Source of the DNA: JAYZBC01 sp036339375 | Lineage (GTDB): Bacteria; Pseudomonadota; Alphaproteobacteria; MPNO01; UBA2964 | Assembly: GCA_036339375.1 (NCBI GenBank) | Contig: JAYZBC010000010.1 | Coordinates: forward strand, 1 to 27,906 | Direction of reading: 5' to 3' | Length of the DNA: 27,906 bases | Part shown: piece by piece, positions 8,643 through 17,110 of the stretch | How positions within the stretch are numbered: position 1 is the stretch's first letter | Layout of the letters: each line of letters begins with the position of its first letter | The notes under the pieces: generated by a model | Told to the model about the DNA's origin: nothing | The model's database searches: none | Seen by the model: the letters and a program-made list of their open reading frames with translations, nothing else | Program-made: the position numbers and the translations under genes

Positions 8643-9566
8643 TTAAGGAGGGTAGTTTTGCGAGGGCTGATTAACCTCCTTGTCGGCGGACTCTTGTCTG
8701 GTCAAGAGGATAGAAGATACAACGATAACTATGCTTCCTATCCAAACCCAAATGACCGGCCATTCGCTAAACACGATTAAGCCAATCAATGCTGCAATGG
8801 GGAGGCGAATAAAGTCTAAAGTAATGACCACAGTAGCATCAGCTGCGTGAAATGAACGGGCCAAGGTTCTCTGCGTAAGGGCACCAAGTAGGCCAATAAA
8901 AACTAGCCAAAAAATTTGTTCCAAATTAGGAGTTTTCCAAACAAAAACAGCAACTGCCAAAGCGAAAGGAGCTACAAAAATTCCTTGATAAATTGCAATG
9001 GTGTCAGGGTGTTCGGTACGAGACAAGTATTTGATCATTATAGAGTTAATAATGCTGAGCGATACTGCAGAAAATGCGAATAAAATTCCAGGATTTATAT
9101 CTGTAAATCCTGGTCTCACAACAATTAGAGCACCAAACAAACCGACTACAATAGCAACCCAACGCCGTGTTCTAGCGATTTCTCCGAGAAAGAAAATAGC
9201 AGCCATGCAACCCAACACCGGCCGGGTAAACCCAATTGCTGCTATATCGCCAAGTGGAATATATATAGCAGCAAAGAAAAAACAGGTAACGCTGAGATAG
9301 GCTGAAATTCCACGAGCCGCAAACAATGGAATTTTTGATGTTCTTAATCGTCGACCACCATTTGCAAAGGCTGTTGGCAATAAAAAAACCAGTCCAAATA
9401 ATGCCCGAAAGAAGACAACAACAAAAATCGAAAGTTCTGGAGAAAGCGTCCGTGCAATCGTCATCATGCCGGTAAAACAAGTTCCTGCACAAGTAATCCA
9501 AAATCCAGCTCTCACCACATTGGGAAGAGCTTCAAACCAATTTCTAGCGGATTGAATTTTAGTCAC
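8643..9566 (-). CDS. EamA/DMT-superfamily transporter
   Basis: A 307-residue, very hydrophobic integral membrane protein with about ten predicted membrane segments in two similar halves, as in the drug/metabolite transporter (EamA) family. Examples are FVVVFFRALFGLVFLLP, AAIGFTRPVLGCMAAIFFLGE and, in the second half, LIGLIVFSEWPVIWVWIG. The first half carries the usual FFRALFGL and the F-x-GE-x-x-x-x-RRWVAI pattern. Family members export metabolites or amino acids; the substrate cannot be told from sequence. The start is GTG at 9566 with no strong Shine-Dalgarno. It is divergent from arfB and convergent with ispG. Confidence 0.9.
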   Translation of the reverse strand: MTKIQSARNWFEALPNVVRAGFWITCAGTCFTGMMTIARTLSPELSIFVVVFFRALFGLVFLLPTAFANGGRRLRTSKIPLFAARGISAYLSVTCFFFAAIYIPLGDIAAIGFTRPVLGCMAAIFFLGEIARTRRWVAIVVGLFGALIVVRPGFTDINPGILFAFSAVSLSIINSIMIKYLSRTEHPDTIAIYQGIFVAPFALAVAVFVWKTPNLEQIFWLVFIGLLGALTQRTLARSFHAADATVVITLDFIRLPIAALIGLIVFSEWPVIWVWIGSIVIVVSSILLTRQESADKEVNQPSQNYPP

Positions 9567-9654
9567 AGTTTGTTTTAAGCCTGGATAAGCCCTGAAGCAA
9601 CGCTTGGAATTTTTTGTTTATTTATTTGTATAAATTTGGTGATATATCTTTGTG

Positions 9655-10083
9655 ATGAATGATGAAATCAAGATTGGAGCAGTTAATATACCCATGGACT
9701 TATTGGAATTCAAATTTATAAAAAGTTCCGGTCCCGGTGGGCAAAACGTTAATAAAGTAGCGACGGCTGTACAACTTCGATTTGATGTTACAAAGTGTTT
9801 AACTATTACACCCCAAATTTTTGAGCGTCTAAAAAGTGTTGCTGGTCGGCGAATGACTAAAACTGGTACCATCGTGATTACGGCCCGACGTTACAGATCC
9901 CAAGAACGTAATCGAGACGAAGCTGTGCTACGTTTCAGCAAACTATTCCAAAACGCTACAAATTTAGGTAAGGTTCGACGCTCTACCCAACCGGGAAAAG
10001 GTGTTAAAACCCGCCGCAAAAATATTAAAATGATACGATCAAAAATTAAGGTATTGCGTTCACCCATACACCCCAAAAATTAG
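9655..10083 (+). CDS. arfB: Alternative ribosome-rescue factor ArfB (class I RF-like peptidyl-tRNA hydrolase)
   Basis: A small release-factor-like protein of 142 residues that hydrolyses peptidyl-tRNA on ribosomes stalled without a stop codon. The catalytic GGQ is at residues 28-30 within KSSGPGGQNVNKVATA; the codon-recognition domains of RF1/RF2 are absent. The C-terminus is strongly basic (KGVKTRRKNIKMIRSKIK), as expected for the ArfB tail that enters the empty mRNA channel. ATG 9655 is preferred over an in-frame GTG 3 nt upstream. Its length is close to that of E. coli ArfB/YaeJ (140). msrB follows in the same direction 72 nt downstream. Confidence 0.93.
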   Translation: MNDEIKIGAVNIPMDLLEFKFIKSSGPGGQNVNKVATAVQLRFDVTKCLTITPQIFERLKSVAGRRMTKTGTIVITARRYRSQERNRDEAVLRFSKLFQNATNLGKVRRSTQPGKGVKTRRKNIKMIRSKIKVLRSPIHPKN

Positions 10084-10155
10084 GGAAAATGTTTTGTGCC
10101 AAATGTGTTAAAGGCAGAATTACGCCATTTACTATAAACATTTAAAGGAATTCTG

Positions 10156-10569
10156 ATGGTAGAAAAAATTATAAAAACCGACAAAGAATGGAAGCAACAA
10201 CTTACACCAGAACAGTTTCATGTTTGCCGACAGGCAGGTACAGAACCACCGTTTTCGGGAAAATTTAATAGTTTTAAAGAAAAAGGTACATTTGTATGCG
10301 TGTGTTGTGGTAACCCATTGTTTAATTCAGAAACAAAATTTGACTCGGGAACTGGTTGGCCTAGTTTTTTCGATCCCCTTTCTGGTCAATCTGTAGAATT
10401 GGTCGATGATTGGTCTATGTTAATGCGCCGTGTTGAAGTCAAATGTGCATGTTGTGATGCACATCTCGGGCACGTTTTCGACGATGGGCCTGCACCAACA
10501 CAACAGCGTTATTGCATGAATTCTCTTTCCTTGGAATTTAAAGAAAGGAAAGGGACAGAAAATTTTTAA
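10156..10569 (+). CDS. msrB: Peptide-methionine (R)-S-oxide reductase MsrB
   Basis: A 137-residue MsrB that reduces methionine-R-sulfoxide in oxidised proteins. Structural zinc ligands are Cys48 and Cys51 (VCVCCGNPLF) and Cys97 and Cys100 (KCACCDAHLGHVF). The catalytic Cys120 is in RYCMNS, and GTGWPSF and RRVEV are the expected family blocks. No MsrA domain is fused and no msrA is nearby. There is no signal peptide, so the enzyme is cytoplasmic. AAAGGAA precedes ATG 10156. Cotranscription with arfB is possible but unproven. Confidence 0.96.
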   Translation: MVEKIIKTDKEWKQQLTPEQFHVCRQAGTEPPFSGKFNSFKEKGTFVCVCCGNPLFNSETKFDSGTGWPSFFDPLSGQSVELVDDWSMLMRRVEVKCACCDAHLGHVFDDGPAPTQQRYCMNSLSLEFKERKGTENF

Positions 10570-10674
10570 AGAGAAGTGTTTTAAAAAGTTTAGTTATAAA
10601 TTTTTAGTAAAAAAAAGTGGTGACCCCTTTTTCTCCAACAGAAGAAATAGATCCCCTTTGCAGAGGATAATAAA

Positions 10675-11532
10675 ATGTTTTTAGTCACATGTGCATTCGG
10701 CAAAACCGGTTTGGCGATAGTCAGGAAATTGACTTCAAAAGGGGTATCTGTCCGCGCCATGGTGAAGACGCCCGTATCAGCTGACAAAATAAAAATGCTT
10801 GGAGTTTCCGAAACGATTGTGGGTGATTTAAGAAATTCAGTGGATGTGGGTAAAGCTTTGGAAAGTGTTAGTTCCGTTTATTATATTGCTCCTAATATGG
10901 TGCCAGAAGAGAAGGAAATCGGGGAAAATATAATCGAAAACTGCAAAAAAAAAGAAGTATCACATTTGGTTTTTCATTCTGTTTTGCACACTCAAATTGA
11001 AGCATTACCCCATCATTGGGAACGTCACTTTGTCGAACAATCAATTATTAATTCGGGATTACCCTTTACCATTCTACAGGTGGGTTCCTATATGCAAAAT
11101 ATGTTACCAGGTTGGGATAAAATCGTGCAAAATCATATTCACGAAATGCCGTATAGTGTGGATGTCCCAATCAGCCTTGTTGATTTGAATGATGTTGCGC
11201 AAGTGGCCTATAAAGTGCTCACTGAACCAGGTTTTGAGAATGGAATTTTTGAGATCGCGGGCCCCTCCATAACTTTGAAGGAGAAAGCGGAAATTCTTAC
11301 AAAGTTATTGGGAAAGAAAATTATTGCGGAAAAAACACCCCTGAAACAATTTTTAGATCACGGAAAGTCTCTTGGTTTTTCCGAATATGCCTTGGCTACA
11401 ATGGCCAAAATGTTTCCTTATTATGATACTCACGGATTAGTAGGATGTGAAAAAACGTTAGAGTGGATTTTGGGTGTTCCGCCAACCGCTTTTGAAACAT
11501 TTGCGCGGGGTGTGGTTAATAAAGATCCCTAG
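10675..11532 (+). CDS. NmrA-like NAD(P)-binding family protein (atypical SDR)
   Basis: A 285-residue protein with an N-terminal Rossmann motif (FGKTGLAIVRKL, residues about 9-20) and the order of NmrA/HSCARG-like atypical SDRs: SVRAMVKTP, a diagnostic second strand followed by basic residues, VVGDLRN, VYYIAPNM, and LVFHSVLHTQ. FTILQVGSYMQNMLP matches the family's substrate-side segment. It lacks the YxxxK catalytic pair of classical SDRs in the usual spacing, so it could be a redox sensor or a quinone or flavin reductase. AGAGGAT sits upstream of ATG 10675. The last 4 nt overlap the convergent DUF1989 gene. Confidence 0.85.
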   Translation: MFLVTCAFGKTGLAIVRKLTSKGVSVRAMVKTPVSADKIKMLGVSETIVGDLRNSVDVGKALESVSSVYYIAPNMVPEEKEIGENIIENCKKKEVSHLVFHSVLHTQIEALPHHWERHFVEQSIINSGLPFTILQVGSYMQNMLPGWDKIVQNHIHEMPYSVDVPISLVDLNDVAQVAYKVLTEPGFENGIFEIAGPSITLKEKAEILTKLLGKKIIAEKTPLKQFLDHGKSLGFSEYALATMAKMFPYYDTHGLVGCEKTLEWILGVPPTAFETFARGVVNKDP

Positions 11533-12161
11533 GGTTCGTAAATCATAGCTTGAATGGGCTGACCAAATTTGGGTGCAGCTAAATCGGGACAGGCGCTCGC
11601 TGCCACGGCAAGATCCATTTCTGCTTTAAAGTCAATGAAAATCGGTTCTTTCGGACGTATTGGAGTGTGACGAATTTCGCCAGTGGTTGTGTTGATTTCC
11701 ACATGCTGGAAAATATTAAGAGGGCTTGGAATTAGTTCGGGTGCAATATTCCAATGTTCAAAACCATCAATCAAATTTTCCCAGCAACCATGGTCCGGTA
11801 TAGGGATGTCGTCTCCGTGATGGTATTGGTTTAGTCTACCTTCCTCTTTAGCTCGGGCGTAACGGGGACCGGAGCAGGTGCCGTATTGCAGGTCGTGGTA
11901 CCCAATTCCTGAAAACTGGTCTTCTACGATCGTCATCATAGGATTATTTAGTTTGCTGAAAAGTACGTCTCCAGTCGAAATCCAGATTTTCATGTTGTAG
12001 ACTTTTGTTCGTGCTTGATCGAATCTCTCCTCTAGATTATCGAGGTTAATGCATGCAAAATCTATGAGAGTTTTAGCAGTAAGGCGCAGGACTTGCCCCT
12101 GATTTATAGCCCGTCCCCAACCGGTGTTTGCTGGGACAAAGTCGTCGCTAATAATTTTCAT
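11529..12161 (-). CDS. DUF1989 (CgdA/CgdB, urea-carboxylase-associated) family protein, copy A
   Basis: A 210-residue full-length DUF1989 protein (PF09347 type). Family blocks are the ISTGDVLFSKLNNPMMTIVED strand pair, the YHDLQYGTC segment with candidate metal or active-site His and Cys, DHGCWENL, IFQHV and the end block RPKEPIFIDFKAEMDLAVA..ACPD. DUF1989 proteins were long called urea-carboxylase-associated proteins; CgdA and CgdB, from guanidine-utilisation clusters, form a carboxyguanidine deiminase. No guanidine or urea carboxylase is present here, so the substrate is unknown. It is the last gene of a four-gene operon, 21 nt after copy B, with AAGGA before the ATG. Confidence 0.88.
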   Translation of the reverse strand: MKIISDDFVPANTGWGRAINQGQVLRLTAKTLIDFACINLDNLEERFDQARTKVYNMKIWISTGDVLFSKLNNPMMTIVEDQFSGIGYHDLQYGTCSGPRYARAKEEGRLNQYHHGDDIPIPDHGCWENLIDGFEHWNIAPELIPSPLNIFQHVEINTTTGEIRHTPIRPKEPIFIDFKAEMDLAVAASACPDLAAPKFGQPIQAMIYEP

Positions 12162-12182
12162 TTAAATTCCTTTCAAGGCCCG

Positions 12183-12725
12183 TCACGGTTTCAAAATTTT
12201 TAGAGTTGCTTCTGATCCTGATGCAGAAGTCTCTGATGCCGGACAATTCATTACTGCACAGATTAAGTTAATTTCTGCTTCTAAATCAATTGAGACAGGC
12301 TCAAGAGGGCCTTTTGGTTCGGGTCTGATTTTTCCATCTGGGGTAATTTTTAAATTACGAAAGAACCCAAGAGGGTCTGGTAAGTTTTCAAAACTTATAT
12401 CAAGAGGTTCAAGAATTTTTAGAATGCCCTCAGAGCAACCATGGCCTGATTGTAGATCGTGAGTGCCAATTTCAGCAAAACCATCATCAAGGATCTTCAT
12501 CATTGGATTATTTTGTTTGCTAAAAATTCTATGCCCTTTTGTTGGGAACATGTTGAGATTGTATATTCGCGTCCGCGCGGTATCAAAATATTCCCGTGTG
12601 TCACCTGATTTGAAAGCAATGAAGTCTAAAACGCTCCGCCCAGTTATACGCAAAATTTGACCCTTTTCAATATTTCCTATCCACCCCGTATGAGGTGTTA
12701 TCACTTCTTCACTGATAGCCTGCAT
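12183..12725 (-). CDS. DUF1989 family protein, copy B, with internal deletion
   Basis: A 180-residue member aligning with copies A and C over its length, except that after THDLQ (about residue 93) it jumps almost at once to GHGCSEGI. About 30 residues present in both neighbours are missing, including the GTC/GMC cysteine and the RYARAKEEGRLNQY-type basic segment. The reading frame is intact, the N- and C-terminal blocks are conserved (MFPTKGHRIFSKQNNPMMKILDD; PLEPVSIDLEAEINLICA) and the spacing to both neighbours is 21-22 nt. This looks like a maintained, probably non-catalytic or accessory subunit rather than a decaying pseudogene (inference). It may form a heteromer with A and C, as CgdA does with CgdB. 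Confidence 0.85.
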   Translation of the reverse strand: MQAISEEVITPHTGWIGNIEKGQILRITGRSVLDFIAFKSGDTREYFDTARTRIYNLNMFPTKGHRIFSKQNNPMMKILDDGFAEIGTHDLQSGHGCSEGILKILEPLDISFENLPDPLGFFRNLKITPDGKIRPEPKGPLEPVSIDLEAEINLICAVMNCPASETSASGSEATLKILKP

Positions 12726-12747
12726 CCTTTTGACCTTTCACATTCTT

Positions 12748-13383
12748 TTACGAAAATTTTAATACGGAAACTTTGACCCCCAAACCACCAGTTTTAGAAG
12801 CCATATCGGGGCAAGCACTAAACGCCACAAGTAAATTTGTTTCCGCACGTAATTCTAAAGATACCGGGTTTTTGGGTCGAGTTTGGGTTCTGGTCATACA
12901 CCCAGACATTTGATTTATAGACATGTTCTGGAAAAAGTTTACAGGGCTTGGAATATTCTCATAAGGTATACCCCATGGTTCTAAAGCCCGGGTGAGATTT
13001 TCCGCGCAACCATGGTCCGGCAATACCAATTTTTCTTGATGAAGATATTCGTTGAGCCTACCCTCTCGAGCCGCGCGTTTATGTCGGGCACGGCCACACA
13101 TGCCAAATTGTAAATCATGGGTTCCAAGACCTTGAAATTGGTCCTCAATCATTGTCATTAAGAGTGAACCACTGCGAGACAAAATTTGATGCCCCTTTTT
13201 CAAATATATACATCTGTTTGCTTCTTTGGTTGGTGCTTGGTCGAAGGCCTCTTTATAATTATTTTTATCGAAAGCGACAAAATCAATTATCGTTTGTGCG
13301 GTGAGCCTCAGAACTTGGTTTTTTTCTATAGTCGCTGCCCAACCACTATTTTTCTTGACTAAATTTTCTTTAATTGCATGCAT
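12748..13383 (-). CDS. DUF1989 (CgdA/CgdB-like) family protein, copy C
   Basis: A 211-residue full-length copy with the blocks YLKKGHQILSRSGSLLMTMIED, THDLQFGMC followed by a basic segment (RARHKRAAREGRLNEY), PDHGCAENL, FFQNMSINQMSG and RPKNPVSLELRAETNLLVAFSACPD. It is closer to copy A than to copy B in the central region. The upstream GNAT gene ends 27 nt before it and copy B starts 22 nt after it, so it is almost certainly cotranscribed. Known relatives act in hydrolysis of C-N bonds of carboxylated guanidine or urea compounds; that reaction is not established for this protein. Confidence 0.88.
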   Translation of the reverse strand: MHAIKENLVKKNSGWAATIEKNQVLRLTAQTIIDFVAFDKNNYKEAFDQAPTKEANRCIYLKKGHQILSRSGSLLMTMIEDQFQGLGTHDLQFGMCGRARHKRAAREGRLNEYLHQEKLVLPDHGCAENLTRALEPWGIPYENIPSPVNFFQNMSINQMSGCMTRTQTRPKNPVSLELRAETNLLVAFSACPDMASKTGGLGVKVSVLKFS

Positions 13384-13410
13384 TGAATTTACATTCTTTG
13401 TGTTGGGTGT

Positions 13411-13866
13411 CTAAAATTTTCCTGTAGACACACTCTGTTCCAAGATCATTAGCACATGGGGTATGCCGGCTTCTTCGAAATTGCCATTTATCCTACGAAA
13501 ACCCAAAGAGGTATAAAAAATTTCTGCATGGCACTGGGCATGTATTTTTACAATTCTTGACGGTGTCTCTTTCGCATCACTTATTGTTTTTTTCATCAAT
13601 GCTTTACCCACCCCCTGCCTTCTTTCTTCAGCTAGCACTGCAACTCGTTCAATTTTAAATGTTGTGGGAGTTTCTTGCCGAATACGGGCAGTTCCTATAG
13701 CTCGACCATTAGATTTCGCGAGGTAGTGACGACAATTATCGTCTAAACCGTCGAACTCTAGCGCAGGGTTAACCCCCTGTTCATGACAAAACACTATACG
13801 TCGAATTTCAAGTGCTTTTTGTTTGTCTTTTGAACTAGCAACCTCTCTCACTTCAAATTTTTCCAT
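13411..13866 (-). CDS. GNAT-family N-acetyltransferase
   Basis: A 151-residue GNAT protein using acetyl-CoA. The acetyl-CoA-binding loop is visible as VAVLAEERRQGVGKALM (R/Q-x-x-G-x-G/A pattern, RRQGVGKA). The N-terminal FCHEQGVNPALEFDGLD and YLAKSNGRAIGTARIR segments match the ElaA/YjcF-like subgroup. The acceptor is unknown. ATG 13866 is chosen; an in-frame GTG at 13878 would add four residues, and neither has a strong Shine-Dalgarno. It is the first gene of the operon with the three DUF1989 genes and is divergent from the flavin reductase gene, which suggests a shared regulatory region of about 135 nt. Confidence 0.9.
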   Translation of the reverse strand: MEKFEVREVASSKDKQKALEIRRIVFCHEQGVNPALEFDGLDDNCRHYLAKSNGRAIGTARIRQETPTTFKIERVAVLAEERRQGVGKALMKKTISDAKETPSRIVKIHAQCHAEIFYTSLGFRRINGNFEEAGIPHVLMILEQSVSTGKF

Positions 13867-14001
13867 AATCAAACTCACAGGATGTTATTTGAATTTAATA
13901 GCACCATATCAATTGTCAGAGGCAAACAAAAGATACGGTCCCGTGGACCAAAGTCTGTTGGATGTTTAAAGTGTGGAAAATTTTGGCACATGGAGATTTT
14001 T

Positions 14002-14559
14002 ATGCGCATTCTTGTTTTTGCCGGCTCACTCAGGAAGGAATCGTTTAATAAGAAACTTGCAACAATAATAGCCAAAAAAATTGGCAAACTAGGAGTGGAA
14101 GTTGATCACCCCAATTTCCGAGAATTTTTAATGCCTATTTATGATGGTGATTTGGAGGCTTCTGATGGTTTGCCTGGGGGAACCATTGCTCTTGGACAAC
14201 GTATAGGGGCATCCGATGGGCTTGTAATTGTTTCTCCGGAGTATAATTTTGGTGTACCGGGACCTCTAAAGAATGCAATTGACTGGTTATCTCGTATTAG
14301 ACCATATCCGACAATTGGCAAGACCTGTTTTCTTGCCTCCGCTGCACCTAGTTTGGTTGGCGGTGCTAGGGGCTTAATAGCGCTTAGGCCTTCTCTATCT
14401 CTAATGGGTATGTGGTTATCTGGGGATTCGTTTTCTTTAGCCCAGGCAGGTCAAGCTTTTAGCGATGAGGATGGGTTAGGGGATAAAGAACTCGAAAAAA
14501 TGCTCGATGGAATGCTCGAAAGTTTTATTTTATTCACAAAATCAACATCCTCTATTTAA
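14002..14559 (+). CDS. NADPH-dependent FMN reductase family protein (flavodoxin-like fold)
   Basis: A 185-residue flavoprotein. The phosphate-binding loop FAGSLRKESFNKKLA (residues about 5-19) and the SPEYNFGVPGPLKNAIDWLSR block (about 78-98) are hallmarks of the NADPH-dependent FMN reductase / azoreductase family. It reduces flavin or quinone substrates in the cytoplasm and may feed a flavin-dependent enzyme elsewhere. The frame is open back to 13882, but ATG 14002 has GGAG at the right distance and gives the family N-terminus (MRILVFAGS). It is followed 15 nt later by the acyl-CoA synthetase gene, so an operon is likely. Confidence 0.9.
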   Translation: MRILVFAGSLRKESFNKKLATIIAKKIGKLGVEVDHPNFREFLMPIYDGDLEASDGLPGGTIALGQRIGASDGLVIVSPEYNFGVPGPLKNAIDWLSRIRPYPTIGKTCFLASAAPSLVGGARGLIALRPSLSLMGMWLSGDSFSLAQAGQAFSDEDGLGDKELEKMLDGMLESFILFTKSTSSI

Positions 14560-14574
14560 TTTAGGGGCGGTTCA

Positions 14575-16110
14575 ATGGACTTAGGGACTGTATTTTATGC
14601 GTCAGTAGTCCGTGATCCCCAAATGTTGGCCTTTGTAGACGGGGAAACTCGCCTTACTTATGGCGAATGGTATGAGGATATCATGAAATTGGCGGGTGGA
14701 TTGTCGTCCCTAGGGCTCGAGCGTGGGGACCATTTTTTATGCACGATGCGCAATCGTTATGAAATGGCTACTCTTTACTGGGCTTGCCAGATGTTAGCTG
14801 CGGTCTTTACGCCGTTTAATTGGCGGGCGACGGGAAAAGAGTTGGAATTTGTTATACAAAATGCAGGGCCAACAGTTGTCGCATTTGATGAGAGTTGTGA
14901 AAAAGAGATGTTTCCCGCCATAGCTTCCGCAAATTTCGAAAAAAAGATGATTGTAACAACCGATGAAGTAAAAATTGGCACCAAAATTTCTGACCTTTTA
15001 AAGTCGGGACCTATCGAAGGTCCAGTTGGCGCGAAAGATTTTGACACTTGTTTAATGTTGTACACCTCCGGAACAACTGGACAACCAAAAGGGGTACCAA
15101 GATCGCATTTAGCAGAACGCACTGCGGCTACATCGGTAATAGCTCATCTTAGTTATAAGTATGGCTACAATTCTCTTTGTGTGATGCCACTTTTTCATAC
15201 TATGGGGATCCGAGTTCTACTTTCCACAACAATGATAAATGGGGCTTTAATAAACATGCGGAGCTTCAAAGCGGATAAAGCTTTAAATGTTATAGAGGCG
15301 GAAAATGTAAACAGTCTTTTCCTTGTTCCAACAATGCTACACGATATTTTATACAGCGAAAAATTTAAAAATTTTAATACATCTTCCGTTCGAAATGTCG
15401 CTTACGCAGGAATGGCTATGGTTAAAACACTGGAGAGAAGATGTATTGAGTTGCTCAAACCGGAAGTATTTGCAAACTATTATGGATCTAGCGAAATTTT
15501 TACTTTTACAGTTTGTGATCATCTTGAAGAAAAAGCCGGTTGTGCAGGTCGGCCCGGGATCAACCAAGTGATACGGGTCGTTCGTGCAGATATCCAAGGA
15601 GGAGGGGACCCCGACATCCTACTCCCGTGCAATGAAATTGGCGAAGTGATAGCCAGCATGAGAAGTCCTGAAGCCTTTAAGAGATACTGGAAACGGCCTG
15701 ACGCTGATAAAAAAGCAATTCGGGGTGACTGGTATTTTACTGGTGATCTTGGCTATATGGATAAAGATGGAGAACTATTTCTTTGCGGTAGAATAGACGA
15801 CATGATCATTTCTGGTGGTGAAAACATTCATCCTGAAGAGGTTGAGGATACACTCGGAGAGTGTGACCTTGTTGAAGAAGTGGCCGTTATCGGAACACCA
15901 GATCATAAGTGGGGCCAGAAAGTTGTGGCCTTTGTGGTGCCAGCAAAAATTAACGTAACGCCGGAAGCATTAGACAAATTTTGTACCGGGTCCGCTTTAG
16001 CCCGTTTTAAGAGACCTAGGTCGTACGTATTTGTGGAGAGTTTACCTAAATCAGCCTCTGGGAAATTGCTTAGACGAATGTTACGTGATGTTAATGGTAA
16101 GACAACTTAA
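14575..16110 (+). CDS. AMP-dependent acyl-CoA synthetase / ligase
   Basis: A 511-residue ANL-superfamily adenylate-forming enzyme that activates a carboxylic acid to its CoA thioester. The P-loop-like YTSGTTGQPKG is at residues 163-173, followed by NYYGSSE, YFTGDLGYMDKDGELFLCGR and the hinge region with SGGENIHPEEVE. The catalytic Lys497 is in PKSASGKLLRR. It resembles fatty-acid, cyclohexanecarboxylate or aryl-CoA ligases; chain or ring specificity is not readable. Shine-Dalgarno GGGGCGG precedes the ATG. It lies between an FMN reductase (15 nt upstream) and an enoyl-CoA hydratase (33 nt downstream), consistent with a CoA-dependent acid-degradation operon. Confidence 0.94.
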   Translation: MDLGTVFYASVVRDPQMLAFVDGETRLTYGEWYEDIMKLAGGLSSLGLERGDHFLCTMRNRYEMATLYWACQMLAAVFTPFNWRATGKELEFVIQNAGPTVVAFDESCEKEMFPAIASANFEKKMIVTTDEVKIGTKISDLLKSGPIEGPVGAKDFDTCLMLYTSGTTGQPKGVPRSHLAERTAATSVIAHLSYKYGYNSLCVMPLFHTMGIRVLLSTTMINGALINMRSFKADKALNVIEAENVNSLFLVPTMLHDILYSEKFKNFNTSSVRNVAYAGMAMVKTLERRCIELLKPEVFANYYGSSEIFTFTVCDHLEEKAGCAGRPGINQVIRVVRADIQGGGDPDILLPCNEIGEVIASMRSPEAFKRYWKRPDADKKAIRGDWYFTGDLGYMDKDGELFLCGRIDDMIISGGENIHPEEVEDTLGECDLVEEVAVIGTPDHKWGQKVVAFVVPAKINVTPEALDKFCTGSALARFKRPRSYVFVESLPKSASGKLLRRMLRDVNGKTT

Positions 16111-16143
16111 ATTTTTTTAAGGTACTCTTTAAAGGAATTAAAA

Positions 16144-16956
16144 ATGAAAAAAGACTATGCCGCTAAACGTGGTGCCTTGTTGGAGCAATTGGATGGTCTA
16201 TCGGTCCAAGTTGATAAGGTAAAGAAGATTGGATATCTCATGCTTGATCGTCCCCCGCTAAATATTGTGTCATATACGGCTCGGTCACAAATTTGCGCGA
16301 TCATTGAAGCGATGGATGATGACGACGAAGTTGGCGTCATTGTCATTCGAGGTGCGGGTAATACATTTACGTCCGGTGGTGACGTTAAAAAATTTCCTGA
16401 AATTCCCTTTGACCGCATGTCTGATCTTGCGTGGAATATTGGAGCGCCAGAAAGATGCACGAAACCTGTAATTGCAGTTTTGGAAAAGTATGCCTTTGGT
16501 GTAGGTTTTGAACTTGCGATGGCTTGTGATTTTCGACTTGCAACAAAGGATACGCTTGTAGCCCTGCCCGAAATTAATCTCGGCGAAATGCCTGGCTCTG
16601 GTGGGAGTGTTCGAGTTGTTAAAATAGCCGGACTTTCAAGAGCAAAAGATATGATAATGCTCGGGAGACGAATTACGGCAACCCAAGCCGAGGATTGGGG
16701 GCTAATTACCGAAATTGCTGAAAATTCAGATGAACTGACTTTATTGACCGAAAAATATGCTGCGGATTTAAATGCAAAGGCACCTCTGGCCTTGCGGGCG
16801 TTAAAACGGGCGTTAAACGCAGTCTATGATACTAGTCTCAAAGTAGCCCTTGATATAGAAGGCCATTCCTATGAAAAGCTTAGATCTACAAAAGACTATA
16901 TTGAAGGAATAAATGCATTCTCAGAGAGGCGTAAACCGAAATTCACAGGTCGTTAA
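16144..16956 (+). CDS. Enoyl-CoA hydratase/isomerase (crotonase) family protein
   Basis: A 270-residue crotonase-fold enzyme. The oxyanion-hole segments are TSGGDVKKF and KYAFGVGFELAMACDF. Both catalytic glutamates of true hydratases are present: Glu123 (GFELA) and Glu143 (LPEINLGEMPGSGG), 20 residues apart as in rat crotonase (144 and 164). So it can plausibly hydrate a 2-enoyl-CoA, and related roles such as hydration of cyclic dienoyl-CoA are also possible. It directly follows the acyl-CoA synthetase, which would supply its substrate. No acyl-CoA or hydroxyacyl-CoA dehydrogenase is nearby, so the pathway is incomplete within the window. Confidence 0.93.
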   Translation: MKKDYAAKRGALLEQLDGLSVQVDKVKKIGYLMLDRPPLNIVSYTARSQICAIIEAMDDDDEVGVIVIRGAGNTFTSGGDVKKFPEIPFDRMSDLAWNIGAPERCTKPVIAVLEKYAFGVGFELAMACDFRLATKDTLVALPEINLGEMPGSGGSVRVVKIAGLSRAKDMIMLGRRITATQAEDWGLITEIAENSDELTLLTEKYAADLNAKAPLALRALKRALNAVYDTSLKVALDIEGHSYEKLRSTKDYIEGINAFSERRKPKFTGR

Positions 16957-17110
16957 TTTTTTTACTAATCATTGCAAGGGTGAGTTGGACAAATAATCTT
17001 CGGCAGCATAGTTGGGTTTTAAATGAACTTGCACTAAAACTCATAAAACTTTGTTATTAGATTTTTAAATTTTTTGGCCCGATTTTGAGGTTTTGGGAGT
17101 ATAAAATTTT

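Noticed and set aside
9604..9634. TTGGAA and TATAAA as an arfB promoter
   Set aside because: The spacer is 19 nt and the predicted start leaves only a few nucleotides before the ATG; too weak to annotate.
13937..13949. GGTCC-CGT-GGACC hairpin in the leader of the FMN reductase gene
   Set aside because: The stem is only 5 bp, with no U-tract or conserved riboswitch features; likely chance.
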